Positions 1 to 8,626 of a stretch of 64,000 nt of DNA are shown one piece after another. Position 1 is the stretch's first letter. Each line of letters opens with the position of its first letter. The stretch is from Cyanobacteria bacterium FACHB-DQ100 (GTDB taxonomy: Bacteria; Cyanobacteriota; Cyanobacteriia; Leptolyngbyales; Leptolyngbyaceae). A program made the position numbers and the translations under genes. Under the pieces are notes generated by a model. The model searched no databases. It was not told the origin of the DNA and was given only the letters and a program-made list of their open reading frames with translations. Location of the stretch: the NCBI GenBank assembly GCA_014695195.1, contig JACJNW010000011.1, positions 62,001 through 126,000 of the forward strand, written 5' to 3'.

Positions 1-104
1 AAGCGCGTAGCACCGCCGTAAAGATAGCGATCGAGCATCGCTTCTCCAATGACAAGGATGCGCGATCGGGAAAACTGCTCCAGCACCGAAAGAAAGTCGC
101 TCAT
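1..104 (-). CDS. PfkB-family sugar kinase, HldE/RfaE-like (N-terminus only)
   Basis: Only the first 34 codons lie in the window; the gene runs off the left edge. The peptide begins MSDFLSVLEQ and continues with ILVIGEAMLDRYLYGG, which matches the N-terminal strand and substrate-binding segment (VVGDxMLDRYxxG) of D-glycero-beta-D-manno-heptose-7-phosphate kinase. That family makes the ADP-heptose precursor in the cytoplasm. Position 22 is E where the family usually has D. The start is the ATG at 104-102. Another PfkB-family sugar kinase is possible because the catalytic C-terminal motif is out of view. Confidence 0.6.
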   Translation of the reverse strand, partial: MSDFLSVLEQFSRSRILVIGEAMLDRYLYGGATR

Positions 105-450
105 GCTCGAACCCGTAGGGACAAGACTATGAATAGAGCTTCATCTAAGAGAAAATAAACGCTCTTGAGATAGATTTGTCAGACAACGAAATTTCAGGCT
201 CATCCCAAGGTTCAGCCTGATTCTAGGGAGAATACTAACTTGACATTGATCCTTTGCAGATGGAAGGCTCAGAATTTATTTATAAAACTGAGCCAATCAG
301 ATAGAGCGCGACAGGCCAAGAGTTCTGATGAAGCGCGATTATTGTAATTGAATAAAAATCTTAGAGAAAAGCCTACCTTACGATTGCGAAACTATCCTGA
401 CTGTGTGATATTTGTCACGTTAAGGATAATTAGCGTTTATCCGCTCGTTT
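105..450. other. Intergenic region between divergent genes
   Basis: No convincing gene. A TTGACA lies at 240-245, but no -10 box stands at the right distance. Two short overlapping frames here lack ribosome-binding sites and are shadows of the hydrolase gene. The promoters of the kinase-like gene (leftward) and of the hydrolase (rightward) should be in this stretch. Confidence 0.5.
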
Positions 451-1410
451 ATGGCAACCTCTACAGCGTTTGCATTGGCTTTTTTGTCTGCGTTGGCTTC
501 CGCTTCATCTCCACTGATTCTTTCGCGTCTCGAAATGTTCCCGACTCCAGTTGCGTCCCCTGAAATCATTTCAGACAACGTGCCAACGGTACCGAGTGGA
601 TTACCATTGGCTCCGATCTCTCCGATCGCATCCAACTTCGAGCCGGAGTTTTCAACGAAAATTGCAGCCAATTCGAGTCAAGCGCCTCAGTCGGGTGGAC
701 AGCTTTATGTCCAGCGTCTAGCCGCCCTGCAAATTGGCAAGCTTTATACCCGATTGCCGAGCGACAGTTTTGCGGAAATTTGGCGAGGAGCGGCATTACA
801 GCCCACTTATCAACAATGGCGCAATCTGCTGGCGCAAGAATCCAAAGCTGTATCCAAGCGGAGCAGCGATCGCGATCTTGCCATTCTACTTGGCGATTCT
901 TTGAGTTTATGGTTTCCTTGCGATCGCTTACAGTCTTCGCGAATCTGGCTAAATCAAGGCATTTCTGGCGATACAACCTGGAATATTTTGGCGAGACTGT
1001 CTGATCTAGTAGAGACGCGCCCCTCGGAGATTTACCTCATGGCAGGCGTGAATGATTTAAAGATGGGTGCCACTGATGCAGAGATTGTCTGGAATATTCA
1101 GCGAATCATTACAAAGCTGCAAGAGATGCACCCGAATGCCAGAATTATTGTTGAATCGATTTTGCCCACGCGATCGCACCGGATTCCGCACGATCGAATT
1201 GCTGGAATCAATGCCCAGTTAAAAGCGATCGCACAACGGGCAAGCGCAAGCTATCTGGATTTGTACTCTGAGTTTGTTGATCAAGATGGACAGATTTTGT
1301 CTGAGTACACAACAGATGGAATTCACCTCAGCGCTCAGGGTTATGCAGCTTGGCAATCTGTCTTCCAAGAATCCGGCAGCAAAATTGCAGCGCTTCCAAT
1401 CTCAAATTAA
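451..1410 (+). CDS. SGNH/GDSL-family hydrolase (secreted or membrane-associated)
   Basis: A 319-residue protein with the SGNH blocks in order: GDS at 148-150 (nucleophile Ser150), the block II glycine in NQGISGD (Gly170), GVND with Asn201, and DGIH with Asp289 and His292. These enzymes hydrolyse ester bonds of lipids, acylated sugars or other acyl groups. Residues 1-20 are hydrophobic and Ala/Ser-rich, which suggests an export signal, followed by a long Pro-rich linker up to about residue 85. There is no clear ribosome-binding site before the ATG at 451, so the start is uncertain. The substrate cannot be read from the sequence. It converges on psb27 across a shared terminator. Confidence 0.8.
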   Translation: MATSTAFALAFLSALASASSPLILSRLEMFPTPVASPEIISDNVPTVPSGLPLAPISPIASNFEPEFSTKIAANSSQAPQSGGQLYVQRLAALQIGKLYTRLPSDSFAEIWRGAALQPTYQQWRNLLAQESKAVSKRSSDRDLAILLGDSLSLWFPCDRLQSSRIWLNQGISGDTTWNILARLSDLVETRPSEIYLMAGVNDLKMGATDAEIVWNIQRIITKLQEMHPNARIIVESILPTRSHRIPHDRIAGINAQLKAIAQRASASYLDLYSEFVDQDGQILSEYTTDGIHLSAQGYAAWQSVFQESGSKIAALPISN

Positions 1411-1448
1411 GGCATCTACGAAATTCTCACGTGCTGAAAAACATGAGA

Positions 1449-1485
1449 AAACCCCAGACACAAGATTATCTCGTGCCTGGGGTTT
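1449..1485. terminator. Bidirectional terminator between hydrolase and psb27
   Basis: Stem 1449-1461 pairs with 1473-1485 (AAACCCCAG against CTGGGGTTT, then three further pairs after one mismatch) around an 11-base loop. A-rich sequence lies on the left and TTT on the right. It sits between convergent genes and can serve both strands. Confidence 0.8.
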
Positions 1486-1502
1486 CTAGATGAAATCAAT
1501 AT

Positions 1503-1901
1503 TTAGTTGCCGCGTTTTAGCGAAGCTTCGACTTGGTTGAACTCGATGTTTAAGCGATCGACCATCTTCTGCGGGACAGGACGATTCGGGTAAGAGCTAT
1601 AGTGCCCAGCAAGGGAATTAAGCGCCGTTCGCATCGTGGTAAAAGAACTCAGCTTGGCTAAAGACGTATCGCGACGATAACGAGCAGCAAAATCGTTGAT
1701 TAATTTTCGTGCGTCGGCTTGAATTGCCGCTTTGTCCGGTGCATCGGCGGGGAGCGTCATCGCAGTTTTGAGGGTGTTGATCACGGCGAGCGTGTCATCG
1801 CGGTAGTTGCCCGTCAGACCGCCCGATGCAGGAGAGCATCCGACAAGCCCGATCGCCACAACGATCACTAGCGCCAGCAGGCGAGACAATAAGCGCTTCA
1901 T
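1503..1901 (-). CDS. psb27: Photosystem II assembly lipoprotein Psb27
   Basis: A 132-residue protein. Residues 1-21 are a lipoprotein signal peptide ending in the lipobox LVGC with Cys22 as the lipidated residue. The mature part carries the Psb27 hallmarks: LTGNYRDDTL near the start and the block SSFTTMRTALNSLAGHYSSY near residues 85-105. In cyanobacteria Psb27 is anchored on the lumenal side of the thylakoid. It binds CP43 in assembly intermediates of photosystem II before the manganese cluster is complete, and takes part in repair. The length matches the family. Transcribed alone, it ends at the shared hairpin at 1449-1485. Confidence 0.95.
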   Translation of the reverse strand: MKRLLSRLLALVIVVAIGLVGCSPASGGLTGNYRDDTLAVINTLKTAMTLPADAPDKAAIQADARKLINDFAARYRRDTSLAKLSSFTTMRTALNSLAGHYSSYPNRPVPQKMVDRLNIEFNQVEASLKRGN

Positions 1902-2018
1902 AAGCAGTTCGCGTTAGATGAACAAAAGTAACAATCTACTCATCGTACCGTGATCAGGAGCGATGGGATCAGAATCGGGTAAGCAAGCGGTTTGGATTTT
2001 GAGAATTTTAACGATTCC

Positions 2019-2074
2019 TTAAGATGACAATGTGCGATCGATTCATCCCTCTGGATCGCACATTGCCATCTTAA
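2019..2074. repeat. 21-bp near-perfect inverted repeat in a divergent intergenic region
   Basis: The left arm 2019-2039 (TTAAGATG, then CAATGTGCGATC after one base) pairs with the right arm 2054-2074 with a single mismatch around a 14-base loop. It lies between psb27 (leftward) and the TPR gene (rightward), so it does not follow either gene as a terminator would. It could be a small palindromic mobile repeat, a 5'-UTR structure of either gene, or an RNA hairpin. Confidence 0.7.
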
Positions 2075-2149
2075 TAAACGCACTCTTCATGTCTGAAAAA
2101 TCTCCCAGAGCAAAATGCTAGAGTGTGAGACAGTTGACTCATCTGCCGT

Positions 2150-2896
2150 ATGTCGAAAAACCTCTTCACGACTTCAGAGCCATCTTCTACACCAATCTCA
2201 ATTTCTCCGAGTTCGCCCATCGCGGGTTGGGGCATCGTCGCGATCGTGCTTGGAATTGCGATCGCAAGTCAATCCCTTCGTAAAAAACAACCTCAACCCG
2301 CACTCGATCCTTATCAGCCCCTCCCTTTCACGCAACTGATGCAATGGCTCGGTTACGGCAAACAACTCGAAAACGCGAAAAATCTCGAAGGCGCGATCGC
2401 GGTTTACGAGCAAGGCTTGAAACAATACCCCAACGATTTTCGACTGTGGCACGAACGTGGCTTAGCCCTCGCAAAACATCAGCGCTTTGAAGCAGCCCTT
2501 GAAAGTTACGATCGTGCCTTCGCTCTGCGCCCAGATTATCGAGATCTAGCGCACGAACGAGGCGATACGTTACTCCAGCTTGAACGGTACGAAGAAGCGA
2601 TCGTATCACTCGATCAATATCTGCGATATGAACCGAATAGCGCTCATGTCTTAGCCGATCGTGGATATGCCCTGCATCAATTAGGACGGTATGAAGAAGC
2701 GTTACGAGCGCTGAACCAGGCAATCGATCGCGCGTTCAGCGATGCAAATTCACTCAACTATGCGCGGTACTATCAAATCGAATGCCTCCGAAAGTTGGGA
2801 CAATTCAACGCCGCCCTACAAGCTTGCGAAGCTGCGATTAAGCAGAACCCTCAATTTCAAGCCCAGTACAAAGCAATTCAAGCCGAAATCGCTTAG
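2150..2896 (+). CDS. Membrane-anchored tetratricopeptide-repeat protein
   Basis: A 248-residue protein with one predicted membrane segment at about 26-42 (WGIVAIVLGIAIAS) followed by basic RKK. From about residue 70 come four to five TPR units, with typical spacing of W/L-G-Y/A-P positions (for example LEGAIAVYEQGL and YEEAIVSLDQYL). TPR arrays are scaffolds for protein contacts, so no enzyme activity is expected. The N-terminal 20 residues are Ser/Pro-rich and the TPR domain probably faces the cytoplasm. The partner is unknown and no linked gene suggests one. The ATG at 2150 lacks a strong ribosome-binding site. Confidence 0.8.
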   Translation: MSKNLFTTSEPSSTPISISPSSPIAGWGIVAIVLGIAIASQSLRKKQPQPALDPYQPLPFTQLMQWLGYGKQLENAKNLEGAIAVYEQGLKQYPNDFRLWHERGLALAKHQRFEAALESYDRAFALRPDYRDLAHERGDTLLQLERYEEAIVSLDQYLRYEPNSAHVLADRGYALHQLGRYEEALRALNQAIDRAFSDANSLNYARYYQIECLRKLGQFNAALQACEAAIKQNPQFQAQYKAIQAEIA

Positions 2897-3060
2897 ATGA
2901 TAGTCGTTTATTTCTAATCACAGCAATTTACGGACTGTTGCACTATTTGGAGAAGCGATCGACTTGGATTTTTGTTTGGTATCGTTTAGGGATGAGAAGC
3001 CTTATTTGCTGGGAATCAGCGCTGGGTTTTTCAGAAACTAACGTGAACGAATGATGGCTC

Positions 3061-4164
3061 ATGACAAAGCAAGTTCTCATTCTCGGTGGTACGGGTCGAG
3101 TCGGTAGTAAGGTAGCAGCAGATCTGATTGCTCATACCGATGCAGAGATTACGATCGCCGGACGCAATTTACTCACAGGTGCACAGGTCAGTCAGCAACT
3201 GGGAGAGCGAGTCAAATTTAGCGCGATCGATTTATCTGCGACTGCGGTGTTAAAGGGTGCGATCGCGCAGTCAGACTTAGTAATTCACTGTGCTGGCCCG
3301 TTTCACTACCGTAATGCAAGTGTATTGCAAGCTTGCATTGATCAAGGTGTTAACTACATTGATGTCAGTGATCATCCTTCATTCACTCGCAAAGCGCTGG
3401 CATTTCGATCGAATGCCGAATCCGCTGATGTTACCGCAATTATTAACACAGGTATTTTCCCAGGTATTTCCAATAGCATGGTGCGGCGTGATGTTGAACG
3501 ATTAGATTATGCAGAAAAAATTCATTTAAGCTATGTAGTTGCAGGTTCTGGCGGAGCGGGTATTACCGTGATGCGAACCACGTTTCTCGGATTGCAGCGC
3601 CCGTTTGAAGCGTGGATCGGCGGAGACTGGCAAATGGTGAAGCCGTATAGCGATCGCGAAGTTGTCGAGTTTCCACAATACGGTAAGGTCGGTGTTTACT
3701 GGTTTGATATGCCCGAAGCTTTCACGCTGCCGGATACATTTCCGGTGAAAACGGTGATTACTAAGTTTGCAACGGTGCCCACGTTTTATAACTATCTAAC
3801 TTGGAGTGTGGCGCGTTGGTGGCATCCAAAATTACTGCAAACGAAAGCAGTGATTGAGTTTTTGTCTCATGTCAGCCACTTTATGACCGATGTCACCGAT
3901 CGGGTTAGCGGAATTGGGGTAGCGATTCGATCGGAAGTTACCGGAGAAAAAGATGGTCGATCGGTGCGCTGTGTCTCAACCATGACGCATCCCGATACCG
4001 CAGTTTCCGCCGGAATTGGAACAGGCACAGTCGCGGAAATGCTGTTATCGGGTGAGCTGAAAAAACCGGGAGTTTGGGCGATCGAGCAAGCACTCCCGAC
4101 AGAATTGTTCGATCGAGCGATGCAAAACCGGGGAATCGAAATTCATCAGCAATTAATGGAGTAG
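3061..4164 (+). CDS. Saccharopine dehydrogenase-like NAD(P)-binding oxidoreductase
   Basis: A 367-residue protein. The N-terminus has the Rossmann motif GGTGRVG (residues 9-15) followed by an acidic/basic dinucleotide pocket (ITIAGRN). Cys/Gly segments such as VIHCAGPF (about 78-85) are typical of the saccharopine dehydrogenase NADP-binding family. The C-terminal half is the larger catalytic/dimerisation domain of that family. Cyanobacterial homologues are mostly uncharacterised and may act on carotenoid, lipid or amino-acid substrates, so no specific reaction is assigned. Its last 12 bases overlap the 3' end of the TlyA-type gene on the other strand. Confidence 0.8.
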   Translation: MTKQVLILGGTGRVGSKVAADLIAHTDAEITIAGRNLLTGAQVSQQLGERVKFSAIDLSATAVLKGAIAQSDLVIHCAGPFHYRNASVLQACIDQGVNYIDVSDHPSFTRKALAFRSNAESADVTAIINTGIFPGISNSMVRRDVERLDYAEKIHLSYVVAGSGGAGITVMRTTFLGLQRPFEAWIGGDWQMVKPYSDREVVEFPQYGKVGVYWFDMPEAFTLPDTFPVKTVITKFATVPTFYNYLTWSVARWWHPKLLQTKAVIEFLSHVSHFMTDVTDRVSGIGVAIRSEVTGEKDGRSVRCVSTMTHPDTAVSAGIGTGTVAEMLLSGELKKPGVWAIEQALPTELFDRAMQNRGIEIHQQLME

Positions 4165-4968
4165 CGCTTTCTGAGCAGATTGCACCGACTGTTTGATCTG
4201 CTCAAAATCTAGTGCTGTCGTTGTGGGTTCCGTTCTAAGCCAGAGCAGAAATTCAATGTTTCCCGCAGGGCCTAACAACGGCGACCAAGTGAGTCCTTGA
4301 TATTGCCAACCGATTGATCGTGCACTTTCTAACACTTGCACGATCGCGCCTGTTTGATCTTTGATATCGCGCACTACGCCTTTTTTACCAATGCGATCGC
4401 GCCCCACTTCAAACTGAGGCTTTACGAGCAAAATTGCCTCTTTTGGCGGCTGTAAAAGCTCCCAGAGTGCAGGAAGAACTTTAGTCAGCGAAATAAATGA
4501 AACATCAACAACCCCCAAATCAGGAATTGGTTGATCATTGGTGTACAACTCTTCCGGCTTCAGATGTCGAATATTCGTCCGTTCCCTCAACACGACACGC
4601 GGATCTTGACGCAAACTCCAAGCCACTTGTCCGTAACCTACATCAATTCCATAAACCTGCTTTGCACCCGATTGCAGCAAGCAATCGGTAAATCCACCCG
4701 TTGAGATGCCGCCATCGAGACAGACCCGATCGCTCACTTCAATCTGGAATTCCTGCAAGGCTTTACTGAGTTTTTCACCCCCCCGCGAGACAAACGGTGA
4801 TTTCGCTCGAATGTTGATCGCGGCATCGATCGCGACTTCAGTTCCAGGCTTATCAATCACTTGTTGATCCACTCGCACTTCGCCTGCCTGAATCAGTCGC
4901 TGTGCCTGTTGGCGCGACGAGCAGAGTTCGCGATCGACTAAAAGTGTATCGAGCCGTTGTTTAGGCAT
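4153..4968 (-). CDS. tlyA: TlyA-family rRNA 2'-O-methyltransferase (hemolysin-A-like)
   Basis: A 271-residue protein. The N-terminal S4 RNA-binding domain (about 2-62; RLDTLLVDREL, SRQQAQRLIQAGEV) is followed by an FtsJ-like methyltransferase fold with the SAM motif CLDGGISTGGFTD and the catalytic-core segments SRGGEKL and DLGVVDVSFISL. TlyA enzymes 2'-O-methylate cytidines in 16S and/or 23S rRNA, and the 'hemolysin' name is historical. I start at ATG 4968 (MPKQRLDT), the family N-terminus; an in-frame ATG at 4986 adds six residues encoded by a short duplicated sequence (TGGAATGCC twice). It lies 78 bases downstream of recN on the same strand, a common tlyA-recN association. The 3' end overlaps its convergent neighbour. 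Confidence 0.9.
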   Translation of the reverse strand: MPKQRLDTLLVDRELCSSRQQAQRLIQAGEVRVDQQVIDKPGTEVAIDAAINIRAKSPFVSRGGEKLSKALQEFQIEVSDRVCLDGGISTGGFTDCLLQSGAKQVYGIDVGYGQVAWSLRQDPRVVLRERTNIRHLKPEELYTNDQPIPDLGVVDVSFISLTKVLPALWELLQPPKEAILLVKPQFEVGRDRIGKKGVVRDIKDQTGAIVQVLESARSIGWQYQGLTWSPLLGPAGNIEFLLWLRTEPTTTALDFEQIKQSVQSAQKALLH

Positions 4969-5046
4969 TCCAATTAGGCATTCCAATGTAGATCTAGCAG
5001 TGTGTTGCTATTATCGCTCGATCCCTGCTGCAAGTGATAAACCGGA

Positions 5047-6885
5047 CTAGCGTTTCCGGGTCGATCGTGCCTTTTTCTTCGCGGCTGCTTCCACAGGTTT
5101 GGCAGCGGGTTCAGCCGGACTGACTCCATCTCGCAAACTTACCGCTTGCGCTAACAGCGAGTCCGCAAACGCGATCGCCGCCGCCTCAGTCGTGGTATTT
5201 TCAGCCGATCCGACTTGACCGCTCGCTAGCTGTGCCAACTCTTGACGGCGTTGCTCCTGATCGAGCGCGCTCACCCGCACGATCGTTCTAAGCTCTGCGC
5301 TGGCTCCGTTCCCATTTTGCGATCCGTTGCTCAGTTCGATCACTTGCTTTGCCACATTGAAATGCTGATCTGCCATGGCTGCCACGATCGGCTGGTGCGT
5401 CACGCAGAGAACTTGATGATGCCGACCCAGTTGATACAGCTTTTCTGCGATCGCCTGCGCGACTCGACCGGAAACCCCAACATCAATTTCATCAAAGACC
5501 AGCGTTTCTGCCGAATCGACTTGAGAGAAACAAGCTTGCAGCGCGAGTAGAAATCGGCTCATTTCCCCACCGGACGCAATCTCGGTCAACGGCTGCAACG
5601 GTTCACCAGGGTTCGGGCTAAATAGATAACTAATGCGATCGCTCCCGGCTGCGGTCGGTGCGATCGGTGTAATTCCCACCTGAAATTGCACCTTTTCCAT
5701 CGCCAGCGGTTTGAGTTCTGCAATCAAGCGTGCTTCTAAACCTTGAGCCGTGGACTGACGCAATTCAGTGAGAAGGGTTGAAGCCTCGACAAGCTCAGTT
5801 CTTCGAGTTGCGGTGAGCTTTTCAAGCTCCTCGATCGATTGTCCGGCTCCGGTGAGTTCTTCGAGTTCGGTTTGGAGCGATTGCCGCAGCGCGATCGCAT
5901 CACTCAAATTAGGACCATACTTGCGGGAGATTTGTTTTAATTCAACGATGCGTTCTTCGACTTCTTGCAGCCGCTGCGGATCAGTTTCTAAATCGTCGCC
6001 ATAAGCATTAATTTGCTGTCCTGCTTCTTCGACTTGTGCCAGTGCAGAAGTCACAATCTCTAAGATGGGCTGAATCTGATCGTCATAGCGCACCATGTCG
6101 TTCAGCAAGCTTTCTGCTTTACCCAGCAAGTCTGCACAGGCATCTTCCCCATTTTCATTCTGATAAAGGGCTTGATATACCTGATAGCTCTGCTGCTGTA
6201 ATTCCACACTATGACCGAGCCGCTTGCGTTCCTGCTCTAGTTGATCCAACTCGTCTGGATCGTCGAGGTTTGCTGCATTCAGTTCGCGTAGCTGATATTC
6301 AAACAGATCAAGCTGCTGTAAGCGCTGCTGCTCTGAATGTTTGCGTTTTTCTAAAGCTTGAGCCGCCTGCTGATAGCTGGAAAATGCCTGACTGACGACT
6401 TCGCGCTGCTTTAATAAAACGATTCCGCCATAACTATCAAGCCAATCTCGCTGAAGTCCGGGTTGCCCCAGTTGAACGGTTTGCCCTTGCGCGGTGATTT
6501 CAACCAAACGATCGCGCAACGCTTCCATCTGCTGCTTGTTGACTAGGACTCCGTTAATTCTCGATCGATTGCGTTGCCCACTGCCCAACGCCACAATCTC
6601 ACGGCTACAAACGGCAATTTCGTCATCGAGTAAATCAATTTGCTCTTGCTCAAACCAGAACTTCAGCAGATCATTCACTCGGAAAGTCGCTTCGATCGTG
6701 GCGCGTTCTTCTCCGGTTCGTACCGCCCGACCTGTCACCTTTCCGCCGAGCGCCGCATCGATCGCATCCAAAATAATCGATTTACCCGCACCCGTTTCTC
6801 CGGTCAGAACGTGCAGTCCTGCCCCAAACGTTAAGTCGAGGTGATCAATCAGCGCAAAATTTTCGATCCGCAGGGACAATAGCAT
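5047..6885 (-). CDS. recN: DNA repair protein RecN
   Basis: A 612-residue SMC-like ATPase. Walker A GETGAGKS is at 29-36. A long coiled-coil region occupies about 160-400. The ABC signature ASGGEMSRF and Walker B LVFDEIDVGVSG lie in the C-terminal third, followed by the H-loop VTHQPIVA. RecN binds ends and tethers DNA during double-strand-break repair with RecA. The length fits, apart from a basic Ala/Lys-rich tail (about the last 25 residues, ending KKKARSTRKR) typical of some cyanobacterial versions. It is followed by tlyA on the same strand. LexA-type operators were not evident by eye upstream. Confidence 0.95.
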   Translation of the reverse strand: MLLSLRIENFALIDHLDLTFGAGLHVLTGETGAGKSIILDAIDAALGGKVTGRAVRTGEERATIEATFRVNDLLKFWFEQEQIDLLDDEIAVCSREIVALGSGQRNRSRINGVLVNKQQMEALRDRLVEITAQGQTVQLGQPGLQRDWLDSYGGIVLLKQREVVSQAFSSYQQAAQALEKRKHSEQQRLQQLDLFEYQLRELNAANLDDPDELDQLEQERKRLGHSVELQQQSYQVYQALYQNENGEDACADLLGKAESLLNDMVRYDDQIQPILEIVTSALAQVEEAGQQINAYGDDLETDPQRLQEVEERIVELKQISRKYGPNLSDAIALRQSLQTELEELTGAGQSIEELEKLTATRRTELVEASTLLTELRQSTAQGLEARLIAELKPLAMEKVQFQVGITPIAPTAAGSDRISYLFSPNPGEPLQPLTEIASGGEMSRFLLALQACFSQVDSAETLVFDEIDVGVSGRVAQAIAEKLYQLGRHHQVLCVTHQPIVAAMADQHFNVAKQVIELSNGSQNGNGASAELRTIVRVSALDQEQRRQELAQLASGQVGSAENTTTEAAAIAFADSLLAQAVSLRDGVSPAEPAAKPVEAAAKKKARSTRKR

Positions 6886-6983
6886 GAAGACTCACAAAAC
6901 AAGGATTTGCACTTCTAGTTCCATGTTACTGCGTAGCAAAAATCTAAGAGACTAAAAAATAAGCGATGATGAATTCGACTTTT

Positions 6984-7682
6984 TTAGACTGGAACGATCG
7001 CAAAGCTGTCTTGAAGACGATCGATTTCTAAATCAATTAAATAATCGACTGTCCAATTGGCGCAGCGTTGCAGCATATGAAACGGATAGGTATTTGCAAC
7101 TCCCACAACCGGAATCTTCGCTGCTTTTGCCGCTTCAATGCCGCTGAAGGTATCTTCGATCGCTAAACATTCTGAAGCCGTTAGCTGAAGATTCGGGAAA
7201 GTTTGATTGAGTCGATCGATCGCTAACAAATATCCATCCGGTTCAGGTTTGCTGACGGTTAGATCGTCGCCGGACACGATAACTGAAAAGCGCGATCGCA
7301 GATTTGTCCGCTCTAAGACCAGTTCAATTTCAGACCGCAGTGCGCCACTGACGATCGCAAACTTGCACTGAGGCAGCTTAAACATCAAGTCTTCAATTCC
7401 GGTGTAAATCGGCAGCTTTTCTAATGCGCTGATCTGCTGCACGTAGGCGTGGGCTTTCCGCATCACCAATTCATTAAGATAAGCCGGATTAATCACTCTG
7501 CCGCGCCGTTCTAGTAAAGCTTGAATACAAACACGATCGCTGCGTCCTAAACAAAGTTCGCGGAACTCTCCCGGCTTGGGGCGTAGGTTCTCCTCGATCA
7601 AAATCTGCTCTAGCAGTTTGTCGTGGAGTGGCTCATCGTTGATAATGACCCCGTTAAAATCAAATAGAACAGCTTTCAGCAT
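6984..7682 (-). CDS. HAD-family hydrolase with altered motif I
   Basis: A 232-residue protein with the HAD subfamily I layout: motif I DFNGVI at 8-13, an alpha-helical cap, motif II with Ser in VSGA, motif III Lys in SKPEPDGYL, and motif IV IEDTFSGIEAA. It resembles beta-phosphoglucomutase/phosphatase-like proteins. The oddity is motif I: the second aspartate (DxD), the usual general acid/base, is Asn10 here. The nucleophile Asp8 is kept, so phosphoryl transfer or slow hydrolysis remains possible. No substrate can be assigned. It stands apart from its neighbours on the same strand, with 78 bases before the methyltransferase gene. Confidence 0.8.
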   Translation of the reverse strand: MLKAVLFDFNGVIINDEPLHDKLLEQILIEENLRPKPGEFRELCLGRSDRVCIQALLERRGRVINPAYLNELVMRKAHAYVQQISALEKLPIYTGIEDLMFKLPQCKFAIVSGALRSEIELVLERTNLRSRFSVIVSGDDLTVSKPEPDGYLLAIDRLNQTFPNLQLTASECLAIEDTFSGIEAAKAAKIPVVGVANTYPFHMLQRCANWTVDYLIDLEIDRLQDSFAIVPV

Positions 7683-7759
7683 CGGAATATAAAGCGCGAT
7701 CGTTCCGTCTTCTACCTTACACTCAAGCTTGCAGAGCGCGATCGCGAATGTCAGATAGA

Positions 7760-8611
7760 CTACGACACCGCAAATGCTCCACCAAATTCGTCAAACTCCT
7801 CAAAATCGGTGCTGGCGAGTGCTTTCACTCCATGCGTAATTTGATGCAGCCACCAAAATTCTTCGCTATGAATGGTTGAAAATCCGGCTGTACCCATCCA
7901 CGCTTCAATGCTGTCATGAGCATATTCACGAATATAAGGTTCCTCAAAAATTTGTGTTAACCATTCTGTTTGTCGGAGTGTTTTCTGACTGCCATCTAGA
8001 ATGATCACTTCACCACTAGATTGCAGTAAACGATAGCATTCCTGCAGAATTAACTTGGAGATTATGGACGGTGTTTCATGAAATAACAACGAAGCGGTCA
8101 CTAAATCAAATGAATGATCAGAGAATTTCGTAGATTCTGCTTTGCCGTGTATCCAATGAATGTTTAAGTTGGCTTGATTGGCTTTGAGATCGGCAACTGC
8201 CAGCATAAACGGTGATAAATCTAAGCCGAACACTTCTGCATTCGGAAACGCTTGTTTGAGTAATAGCGTGGTTGATCCGGTGCCACAGCCAAGGTCTAGA
8301 ATTCGTAAGGGCTGTCCCTGAATGGCTTCGATCACTTGTTGGCGTACCCAGGTTTCATTCGGGGGTAACGCCAACTGAGTGATGGGATCGTAAGTTGTCG
8401 CAGCGCCGATCGTTAAATAGCCACCTTCGATGCCGTGAAAGTTCTGAGCTTTGTAGTAGTTCGGATAGACCAAATCGGGATCAGCCAAACGATCGCATGC
8501 CGTTTTCCAGTCAATACTGTCGTGCAATCGCCGCATCTCGGTTTCACCGACGAGCAAGCGGGCGATCGGAGCTAGATACTGCTCGAAGATCGTATCTTTG
8601 CGAGTTGCCAT
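7760..8611 (-). CDS. Class I SAM-dependent methyltransferase
   Basis: A 283-residue protein. The SAM-binding motif [10 protein letters not shown] stands near residue 105, the acidic loop EVFGLDLS follows, and the post-I segments ([18 protein letters not shown]) are typical of UbiE/MenG-like Rossmann methyltransferases. About 90 residues precede the core and may form a lid or substrate domain. The C-terminus (WWLHQITHG) is family-specific. Substrate unknown. It is separated by 15 bases from the transferase gene upstream (8627-9319) and may be cotranscribed with it. Confidence 0.8.
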   Translation of the reverse strand: MATRKDTIFEQYLAPIARLLVGETEMRRLHDSIDWKTACDRLADPDLVYPNYYKAQNFHGIEGGYLTIGAATTYDPITQLALPPNETWVRQQVIEAIQGQPLRILDLGCGTGSTTLLLKQAFPNAEVFGLDLSPFMLAVADLKANQANLNIHWIHGKAESTKFSDHSFDLVTASLLFHETPSIISKLILQECYRLLQSSGEVIILDGSQKTLRQTEWLTQIFEEPYIREYAHDSIEAWMGTAGFSTIHSEEFWWLHQITHGVKALASTDFEEFDEFGGAFAVS

Positions 8612-8626
8612 ACATTCATCACAACA

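Noticed and set aside
240-275. Sigma-70 promoter at TTGACA 240-245
   Set aside because: No acceptable -10 box stands 16-18 bases downstream.
348-671. Two short frames overlapping the start of the SGNH hydrolase
   Set aside because: They are shadow frames of the hydrolase signal and linker, without ribosome-binding sites.
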